Source: Alphaproteobacteria bacterium
Lineage (GTDB): Bacteria > Pseudomonadota > Alphaproteobacteria > Micavibrionales > SZUA-601
Assembly: GCA_003250865.1 (NCBI GenBank)
Contig: QKJH01000029.1
Coordinates: 1 to 7,173, forward strand
DNA length: 7,173 nt
Reading direction: 5' to 3'
The notes beneath the pieces are model-generated. The model was given only the letters and a program-made list of their open reading frames with translations, did no database searches and was not told the DNA's origin. Shown here one piece after another: positions 1 to 6,800 of this stretch (its first letter is position 1; each line of letters begins with the position of its first letter). The translations under genes were made by a program, and so were the position numbers.

Positions 1-14
1 ACAAGCATTCTTTC

Positions 15-27
15 CCAAGGGGCTTGG
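15..27. repeat. Short perfect inverted repeat overlapping the promoter
   Basis: CCAAG (15-19) and CTTGG (23-27) are perfect inverted arms separated by GGG. The right arm overlaps the proposed -35 hexamer at 24-29. The site could be an operator half-pair or chance: five-base arms are short, and no second copy is seen in the window. Confidence 0.2.
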
Positions 28-52
28 CAGTATAATAAAAATCAAGTACATT
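24..52 (+). promoter_or_regulatory. Candidate sigma70-type promoter for the transglycosylase gene
   Basis: TTGGCA at 24-29 matches the -35 consensus at five of six positions. TACATT at 47-52 matches the -10 consensus at four of six, and the spacer is exactly 17 bases. Transcription would then start near 59-60, giving a leader of about 25 bases before the ATG at 85. A perfect TATAAT also lies at 31-36, inside the spacer, but 17 bases upstream of it there is only TTCTTT, a poor -35, so I prefer the first pair. The call is from consensus matching only. Confidence 0.4.
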
Positions 53-84
53 CTGTCCCATTGTTAATTACCTTATGGGAAATT

Positions 85-1974
85 ATGATTAATCAATGGA
101 GCCGCTTTGCAGTGAAAGTGCTAAGCGTTTTTTTTACGGCAATATTGGCTTGGTTATCTGTAAGCTCAACCGCCCTTGCCGAATGTAACAGCAATCAGTC
201 ATTCTGTTCACTCTTCAACGTAGCAGCAATGGTACTGCCCGGCAGCGATTCCGCTGTTTCGGAAAGCGCAGCGACGCATAACGACGTTCTGCACTCGAAA
301 AAGTTTTACTTCCTTTCTTCGCATACGGCAAAGGACTACCAAACAATTTTTAGCCTACAGGAACAGGGCGAATGGGATAAAGCCGACAAAATCATCGGCC
401 GTCTGGATAATCCCGTTCTATTCGGTCATGTGCTGTACCAACGCTATATGCACCCAACAAAATACCGTGCTTCTTATGATGAGTTGAAAGGCTGGCTTGA
501 CATCTATAGTGACCATCCCGGCGCCAAACGCGTTTATAATCTGGCCATGAAACGCAAACCAACCGATGCAAAATCTCCGAAGGAGCCTAGCGCTACAGTC
601 GGTATCCGCATGGCTATTGAAGACAATCCGTTCAGCGAAACCGATATTATTAAGGTATCGGGACGCAATAATACACAGGTTCGTCAGGCTCGCTACGGCC
701 TTAATCAGGCCAAACGCGAAATCCGCCGCAATAACCCCAAAGGCGCCCTAGAGATGATAGAGCGCGACAGCTATCGCAAATTACTCAGCACTTTGGAACA
801 TGACTATATTCTGGGGATGGCCGCGACGCGTTATATGCATCTGGGACATACGGACAAAGCGCTTACTCTGGCCAAACAGGCCGTTTCACGTTCCGGGAAC
901 AAAGTTGCACAAGCCAACTGGATTGCTGGTTTAATCTCGTGGAAACAAAAGAATTACAAGGCCGCCTATGGCTATTTCAAGAACGCAGCATCTTCCGAAT
1001 ACGCATCAACATGGATGCTTTCCAGCGCAGCCTATTGGTCGGCGCGTGCTGCCAAAGCCTCCGGTAATCGCCGCGATGCCCGCCAATGGCTTCAAAAAGC
1101 GGCCGCACAACCGCGCACATTCTATGGCTTGGTTGCCGCGCGCTCTTTGGGACATGATTTGGAGTTCGAATGGAACATCCCGGATCTACGCGCCAATTAC
1201 ATTGCTTCCTTGCAAAAAGAACCTGCCGGTCGCCGCGCTCTTGCCCTTTTGGATGCAGGAAAACCCGACATGGCCGAGAGTGAGCTGAAAACCATTCACC
1301 CCAAAGGTAACAAGGATTTAGAGATGGCTCTGATTGCCGTGGCATCACATGCCCATCTGCCCGCACTATCGATGCGTGTTGCAGGCATCCTGCCCACCGC
1401 TCAAGCCAATGCAGCTCTGTACCCCATTGCACCGTGGAAGCTGAACCATACAACGGGTGTTGATCGCGCTTTGGTTAGCGCCTTTATCCGTCAGGAATCA
1501 AAATTTGATCCCTATGTCCGTAACCGCTCGTCCGGCGCTGTCGGTCTGATGCAACTGATGCCGCGCACCGCCTCTTCTTTGAGCAAAATCAATTTTGACA
1601 ACAGCAACATCCACATGCTGATGAAACCCGAAGTCAATGTGGCTCTGGGTCAGCAATATATCGCCAAACTGCTTAACCGCGGTGATATTGACAACAACCT
1701 GTTCTATCTGGCTGCCGCCTATAATGCCGGCCCGGGTAATTTGAAAAAATGGCTGAAAAGCAACCCCGAAGCCGCCACCGACCCGCTTTTGTTTATCGAA
1801 AGCATTCCGGTGAACGAAACGCGCGGCTTTGTTCAACGCGTACTGTCGAATTACTGGATGTATTCAATGCGTCTGGGTCAGGACACGCCGACACTGGATA
1901 TGGTAGCCGACGGCAAATGGCCGGAATATACCCCGTCCGACACCGGCGATACATTGCAAGTCGCTTGGCGTTAG
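85..1974 (+). CDS. slt: Periplasmic soluble lytic murein transglycosylase (Slt70 type)
   Basis: This enzyme cleaves the MurNAc-GlcNAc bond of peptidoglycan to leave 1,6-anhydro-MurNAc ends, acting in the periplasm during wall growth and turnover. The product is 629 residues, close to the usual Slt70 length. I chose ATG 85 over TTG 61 because it gives a clean signal peptide: Arg and Lys near residues 7-11, a hydrophobic core, and likely cleavage after STALA at residue 32. GGGA at 77-80 is a modest, closely spaced ribosome site, and TTG 61 has none. Residues of about 50-440 form a helical, TPR-like superhelix (YWSARAAKASG, FYGLVAARSLG). The C-terminal SLT domain has RQESKFDP with catalytic Glu471, then GAVGLMQLMP (485-493) and AAYNAGPGN (544-552). 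The gene stands alone, convergent with the etf genes. The frame is open back to base 1, so an earlier start cannot be strictly excluded. Family assignment is firm; the symbol is by family resemblance. Confidence 0.93.
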   Translation: MINQWSRFAVKVLSVFFTAILAWLSVSSTALAECNSNQSFCSLFNVAAMVLPGSDSAVSESAATHNDVLHSKKFYFLSSHTAKDYQTIFSLQEQGEWDKADKIIGRLDNPVLFGHVLYQRYMHPTKYRASYDELKGWLDIYSDHPGAKRVYNLAMKRKPTDAKSPKEPSATVGIRMAIEDNPFSETDIIKVSGRNNTQVRQARYGLNQAKREIRRNNPKGALEMIERDSYRKLLSTLEHDYILGMAATRYMHLGHTDKALTLAKQAVSRSGNKVAQANWIAGLISWKQKNYKAAYGYFKNAASSEYASTWMLSSAAYWSARAAKASGNRRDARQWLQKAAAQPRTFYGLVAARSLGHDLEFEWNIPDLRANYIASLQKEPAGRRALALLDAGKPDMAESELKTIHPKGNKDLEMALIAVASHAHLPALSMRVAGILPTAQANAALYPIAPWKLNHTTGVDRALVSAFIRQESKFDPYVRNRSSGAVGLMQLMPRTASSLSKINFDNSNIHMLMKPEVNVALGQQYIAKLLNRGDIDNNLFYLAAAYNAGPGNLKKWLKSNPEAATDPLLFIESIPVNETRGFVQRVLSNYWMYSMRLGQDTPTLDMVADGKWPEYTPSDTGDTLQVAWR

Positions 1975-1994
1975 GACAACAAAAAGACTTCATG

Positions 1995-2023
1995 TTATTT
2001 AAGCGGTCATGCCGATTAAATAA
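1995..2023. repeat. AT-rich hairpin in the convergent intergenic region
   Basis: The arms TTATTTAAGCGG (1995-2006) and CCGATTAAATAA (2012-2023) pair over 12 positions with one G/A mismatch, around the loop TCATG. In the + direction no T-run follows. In the - direction a TTTTT run lies about nine bases beyond the stem, so it might weakly terminate the etf transcript or protect an mRNA 3' end. The structure is clear; its role is not. Confidence 0.5.
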
Positions 2024-2034
2024 TCCTCACAAGG

Positions 2035-2070
2035 AAAGCTCTGCCTAAAGAAATTAGGTGGAGCTTTTTT
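2035..2070 (+). terminator. Rho-independent terminator of the transglycosylase gene
   Basis: A 14-base-pair stem is formed by 2035-2048 and 2054-2067 around the loop AGAAA. Twelve pairs are Watson-Crick and two (2042/2060 and 2043/2059) are G-U wobbles in the + strand RNA. Six T residues at 2065-2070 and further AT-rich sequence follow directly. It begins about 60 bases after the transglycosylase stop. In - strand RNA the two wobbles become C/A mismatches and no U-run follows, so it should act mainly on + transcripts. Confidence 0.88.
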
Positions 2071-2105
2071 ATTATTTATAAGATAGTTGGATGTTTTTCT
2101 TCAAT

Positions 2106-3053
2106 CTAAATTTTATCCGTTAATTTCGGAATAATATCGAACATATCCCCGACCAGACCGTAATCGGCGACATGGAAAATCGCAGCCTCGGGATTGGAAT
2201 TGATGGCCACAATTACCTTTGAACGGCGCATCCCGACAACGTGCTGAACCACACCGGCAACCCCTACCCCGATGTAGAGTTCCGGCGCAACCGTTTTACC
2301 CGTTTGACCAATCATGGCATCCACAGGGGCAAAACCGGCATCCACCGCATTACGGGTAGCACCGACAGCCGCCCCCAACCTGTCCGCCAGCGGAAACAGC
2401 AGCTTTTCAAAGTTTTCTTTGCTTTCCAGCGATACGCCGCCGGCCACCACCCGTTTGGCTTCCGTCAGGGAAGGTCTATTGCTGTTTTCTTTTTCCGTTT
2501 TGATATATCGGACGGTTTTGATGGTTTGGGATACCTCTATTGGGATAATTTCCGCTTTATCACCGTCCTGACGTTTGTCTGCCGCTTCAAACCCCATAGG
2601 CAGAACCGTCATAATCTTTTTATCATCATGGATTTGTACGGTGGCCAGTGCATTACCCGAATAAATAGAGCGTTTCACCGTATCGGACGACAGAATATCC
2701 GTAACCGCCGTGACGGGCTGAACATCCAAGCGGGCGGCCAGACGTGGTACCACGCTTTTCCCCGTGTTGGAGACATCAGACAGAATAACACCGTAATCAT
2801 CAGCCACGCTTTGGACAATGGCCGTTATATCCTCGGCCAGAGGATGAGCCAAAGCCTTATCCTGCGCCGTTAAAACACGTGAGACATCCTTAATGAATGC
2901 CGCATCCTCTGCCACTGCAGATAGTTCACTGCCCCAGAGCAAAATATCAATGCGCTCGGGCAGAAAGCAATGCGCCGCAGTGACCAGCGCATACACCGAA
3001 GCCGACAGAGTTTTCCCGTCATGTTCCGCCAAGATAAGGACATTGCCGCTCAT
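2106..3053 (-). CDS. etfA: Electron transfer flavoprotein subunit alpha
   Basis: EtfA is the FAD-binding subunit of the soluble ETF heterodimer, which takes electrons from acyl-CoA and related dehydrogenases and passes them to membrane ETF:ubiquinone oxidoreductase. The product is 315 residues, normal for the family. The N-terminal domain begins VLILAEHDGKTL. The C-terminal FAD domain (about 200-315) has GATRNAVDAG with Arg234, GQTGKTVAPELYI with Thr251, VQH with His271, and VAINSNPEA then VADYGLVGD. Arg234, Thr251 and His271 align at a constant offset with human Arg249, Thr266 and His286 (recalled family knowledge). Two usual motif residues differ: SGGRG reads AGGVS (Val207), and the Ser of ISGAIQH is Ala266. 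The start overlaps the etfB stop as ATGA, and AGGGG lies seven bases upstream of the ATG. It is the last gene of the apparent operon; no strong terminator follows on this strand. Confidence 0.95.
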   Translation of the reverse strand: MSGNVLILAEHDGKTLSASVYALVTAAHCFLPERIDILLWGSELSAVAEDAAFIKDVSRVLTAQDKALAHPLAEDITAIVQSVADDYGVILSDVSNTGKSVVPRLAARLDVQPVTAVTDILSSDTVKRSIYSGNALATVQIHDDKKIMTVLPMGFEAADKRQDGDKAEIIPIEVSQTIKTVRYIKTEKENSNRPSLTEAKRVVAGGVSLESKENFEKLLFPLADRLGAAVGATRNAVDAGFAPVDAMIGQTGKTVAPELYIGVGVAGVVQHVVGMRRSKVIVAINSNPEAAIFHVADYGLVGDMFDIIPKLTDKI

Positions 3054-3805
3054 GACAATACCCCTGCTTCGTTTTTCAGCTTATCAATCAGCTCGTCCAC
3101 ACTGCCAACCATTACAGCACCCTGTTTCTTGGGCGGGTATTCCACCGATAGAACAGAAACGCGCGGGTTCAGTTCAATATCCATATCATAAAGTTCTATT
3201 GTTTCCAGTGGTTTCTTACGCGCCTGTAAAATAGCAGGCAGCGAGGCATAGCGCGGGGTCACCATGGACAAATCGGCCGTTATCAGACAGGGCAAATCCA
3301 TTTCTAGCGTTTCGGTGCCGCCATCAATTTCCCACATCACGCGGATTGTTTTATCGGACAGAACATCCAGCGCAGAGACAAAGGTCGCCTGCCCCCAATC
3401 CAGCAATCCGGCAAGCATCTGCCCTACCTGATTAGCGTCATTATCTGTGGCCTGCTTACCGGCAATGACCAAATTGGGTTGTTCTTTTTGCACGACTTCG
3501 ACCAATATCTTGGCCACATCCAGCGTTTCGATGATGGCTTCGCTATGGATATGCACAGCTCTGTCCGCCCCCATGGCCAACGCCGTATACAGAACATCCG
3601 TGGATTTTGCCCCACCAACAGTAACAACGACAATTTCATCCGCTGTGCTGTTTTCTTTCATGCGCACGGCCTGTTCTACCGCGACCTCGTCAAACGGGTT
3701 CATTACCATGCGCACATTGGTCATATCCACGTCCGAGCCATCCGGCTTGATGCGCAGCTTGACATTGTGATCCATAACGCGTTTAACGGGAACGAGAACT
3801 TTCAT
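3050..3805 (-). CDS. etfB: Electron transfer flavoprotein subunit beta
   Basis: EtfB pairs with EtfA, holds a structural AMP, and carries the loop that docks onto partner dehydrogenases. The product is 251 residues, as in group I (respiratory, housekeeping) ETFs. Visible family segments are VLVPVKRVMD at the N-terminus, MNPFDEVAVEQAVR (35-48), TALAMGADRA (74-83), the AMP-site region GKQATDNDANQVGQM (116-130), and the signature-loop segment ITADL..TPRYASLPAI (175-192). Leu189 corresponds to the human docking leucine Leu195. The loop departs from the common RLNEPRYATLPNIMKAKKK pattern, reading SMVTPRYASLPAILQARKK. A strong GGGAGAG Shine-Dalgarno at 3810-3816 sits six bases before the ATG when GGGAG is taken as the core. 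There are only 10 bases to the dnaE stop, and the gene overlaps etfA by four, which suggests coupled translation and equal subunit output. Confidence 0.95.
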   Translation of the reverse strand: MKVLVPVKRVMDHNVKLRIKPDGSDVDMTNVRMVMNPFDEVAVEQAVRMKENSTADEIVVVTVGGAKSTDVLYTALAMGADRAVHIHSEAIIETLDVAKILVEVVQKEQPNLVIAGKQATDNDANQVGQMLAGLLDWGQATFVSALDVLSDKTIRVMWEIDGGTETLEMDLPCLITADLSMVTPRYASLPAILQARKKPLETIELYDMDIELNPRVSVLSVEYPPKKQGAVMVGSVDELIDKLKNEAGVLS

Positions 3806-3818
3806 ACTACTCTCCCTA
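3806..3818 (-). promoter_or_regulatory. Shine-Dalgarno of etfB overlapping the dnaE stop codon
   Basis: Read on the - strand, the dnaE stop TAG (3818-3816) runs straight into GGAGAG, and the etfB ATG begins at 3805. The last base of the stop codon is the first G of the GGGAG core. A ribosome finishing dnaE would therefore sit on the etfB initiation site, consistent with termination-reinitiation. Confidence 0.75.
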
Positions 3819-6800
3819 GCTGACCATCACCTGAACGCCCGGAAGCGTTTTGAGATAGGCCTGATCATCCAGAGGGATGGACCAGCCACCATCCATTTCG
3901 ATATGCACCGTTTTCCCCATATCGGCCAGCGCAATTTCCAGAAAGACTTTGACGCGGCCATTTTTGTTCTTGTCACACAGGATGCGCTCCAGACCATCCA
4001 GCGCTTCGGGAGCCTCTGCACGAATGGTAATTTCCTTGACCTTGCTTTCCAAAATCTGGTCAAGCATCTGTGCCTGACGCAGTATCATGCGCGGCTCGTC
4101 ATCGCGGTACATAACCTCGACCGTCACGGCCACCAGATTGCCCTCGGACAAAATATCGCGGTATACGGCCAGCGGTTCGGAATAAACCGTTACATCATAC
4201 AGTCCCGAGCGGTCGGATAAGGTCACAAAGGCATAACGCCCACGGTCGGACTGTTTTTCCTGACGCTTGACCACCACACCGGCCAACTGCGCCCGGTTCG
4301 AGCCGTTACGGTTCATCGATTCAAACATCTGTTTGTCTTTCAAATCGACAAAATTCATGAAGCGGTTCTTTTTCAGCAGTTCAAACTGGCTATCGAGCGG
4401 GTGTGCCGACAGGTAAAACCCGATGGCTTTCTGTTCATTGTCCAACCGTTCCATTTCCGGCCATTCATTGACTTCTTCGATGATAAGGGTTTGAAAATCA
4501 CCGCCTGCATCATTATTACCGCCACCGAACAGATTAACCTGACCGCTGTTTTTTTCTTCCGCCCAGTTTTGCGCCTGACGCATGATGCTGTCTGCATTGG
4601 TCACAATCCGCGCACGAGGCATACCGAAACAGTCAAACGCCCCGGCCATGGCCAGCACCTCGAGCTGTTTGCGCGAAAAGGATTTCAAATCCACGCGGTT
4701 CATGAAATCGTTCAAATCCTTGAAATCACCGTTGGCCTCGCGCTCGGCTACCACCGCCGCCATGGCGGCCGCACCGACACCCTTGATGGCGCCCAGTGCA
4801 TAACGGATGGCTTTGCGCTCCTCCCCCGTTTCGGCATCTTTTATCCGCTCCACGGCAAAGGTCACGCGCGAACGGTTGATGTCGGGGGTCAGAAGTTCAA
4901 TCTTCCAGTTGCGCAAATCCTGCGAGAAAAAGTTGATTTTATCCGTGTTACCCATATCCAGCGTCATGGTCGCGGCCATAAATTCATGCGGATAATTGGC
5001 CTTGAGATAGCCCGTCTGATAGGCAATCAGCGAATAGGCCGCGGCGTGCGATTTATTGAAACCGTATCCGGCAAACTTGGCCACCTGATCGAAAATGGCC
5101 GAGGATTTTTCCTCGTCAACGTCACTGACCTCTTTCGAACCTTTGACAAATTTGACCCGCTCGACATCCATGGCTTCCTTGATTTTCTTACCCATGGCGC
5201 GGCGGAGCAAATCAGCACCGCCCAGTGTATAGCCGGCCAAAATCTGGGCAAGCTGCATAACCTGCTCCTGATAGACCATGATGCCGTATGTTTCCTCGAG
5301 GATACCCTGAAGTGACGGGTGCATGTAATCCGGTTCCTGCTCGCCATCCTTAACGGCGATATAGGTCGGGATATTGTCCATCGGCCCCGGACGATAGAGC
5401 GAGTTCAAAGCAATCAAATCCTCAATCCGGTTGGGTTTGGCCTTGCGCATGATGTCCTGCATGCCCGAGCTTTCAAACTGGAACACGCCGACCGTCTGGC
5501 CGCCGCGCATCAGATTAAAGGTTTTGTCGTCCTGCATGGGCAATGCCAGCAAATCGATATCGTCCCGCCCCTCGGTCTCGTGGATATTATCCAGTGCGGT
5601 TTGCAGCACTGTCAGCGTTTTCAACCCCAGAAAGTCGAACTTGATAAGCGAGATATCTTCGACAAATTTCATATTGAACTGGGTGGCCGGCATGTCGGAT
5701 TTCGGATCCTGATAGAGCGGACATATTTCTTCGAGCGGTTTATTGCCAATCACCACACCGGCCGCATGGGTCGAAGCATGGCGGTATAACCCTTCCAGCT
5801 GAAGGGCAATTTCAATCAGTCGGTTGACCGTCTCATCCGCTTTCATCATTTCCCGAAGCTGCGGCTCCATGTCCAACGCTTCTTCCAGCGAAATCGGATT
5901 GGCCGGATTGGCCGGTATCAGTTTCGAGATTTTGTCCACCGCCATATAGGGCATTTGCAAAACCCGCCCGACATCGCGCACCACAGCCTTGGCCTGAAGT
6001 TTACCAAATGTGATAATCTGCGCCACATGGTCACGACCATATTTGTTTTGCACATACTGGATGACTTCCTCACGGCGCGACTGACAGAAATCAACATCGA
6101 AATCCGGCATGCTGACCCGCTCGGGATTAAGGAAACGTTCAAACAGCAAACCGTAATGAATAGGATCCAAGTCGGTAATTTTCAATGCCCACGCCACGAC
6201 CGAGCCGGCACCCGAACCACGCCCCGGCCCCACGGGAATGTCGTGGTCTTTTGCCCACTGGATAAAGTCCGCCACAATCAGAAAGTAACCGGGAAAACCC
6301 ATGGATTGAATAATGCCCAGCTCGTATTCCATGCGCTCGAAATATTGTTTGCGCAGTTCCGCTTTCTTGGCCTCGTCCATATCGGGCGTGTAGACATATT
6401 TTTCCAAACGCCAGTCTAGCCCCTTGGCGCTTTGTGCCTTCAGCTCTTCATCCTCAGTTCGGCCGCCCTCGGTATGATAGGCGGGCAGTTCGGGCTTGCG
6501 CTTTTTCAAATGGAACAGACAGCGTTTGGCGATGGTAACCGTGTTTTGCAAGGCCTCGGGCAAATCGGCAAACAAAGCGCACATATCATCGGGCGATTTG
6601 AAATAATGGTCGGACGTTTCCTGACGACGATTATCGTCCGAGATATACGTCCCCTCGGCAATACACAGCAAGGCCGAGTGCGCCGTGAACATGTCGGGTT
6701 TGGCAAAGAAATTGTTGTTCGTGGCCACCAGCGGAATATTCATGTCATAGGCCATGTCAATCATGGCGTTTTCCACCGCTTCGTTCGTTCTGCCTTTGTG

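Noticed and set aside
1..67. Possible 3' end of an upstream + strand gene (a frame closing at 65-67, another at 33-35) or start of a divergent gene (an ATG read from 51 on the - strand)
   Set aside because: The short translations match no C- or N-terminus I recognise, and the segment is AT-rich and promoter-like. There is too little sequence to support any gene.
75..92. Five-codon open frame (ATG GGA AAT TAT GAT TAA) overlapping the transglycosylase start
   Set aside because: It looked like a possible leader peptide, but it has no ribosome site of its own and is expected by chance.
977..1453. Antisense open frame of 158 codons inside the transglycosylase gene
   Set aside because: It is contained in a clearly coding gene, and the translated product has no family features.
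2241..2873. Antisense open frame of 210 codons over etfA
   Set aside because: It mirrors conserved etfA codons and has no recognisable domain or initiation signal; treated as a shadow.
4756..4769. Perfect 14-base palindrome GCCGCCATGGCGGC
   Set aside because: It encodes an Ala-rich helix-hairpin-helix segment of DnaE (AAAMAA). Ala and Met codons explain it, and no second copy was seen.
4401..5315. Long + strand open frame of about 300 codons antisense to dnaE
   Set aside because: It lies wholly within an unmistakable dnaE coding region, resembles no family I know, and has no plausible ribosome site. It is a codon-bias shadow, as are the shorter antisense frames across dnaE.
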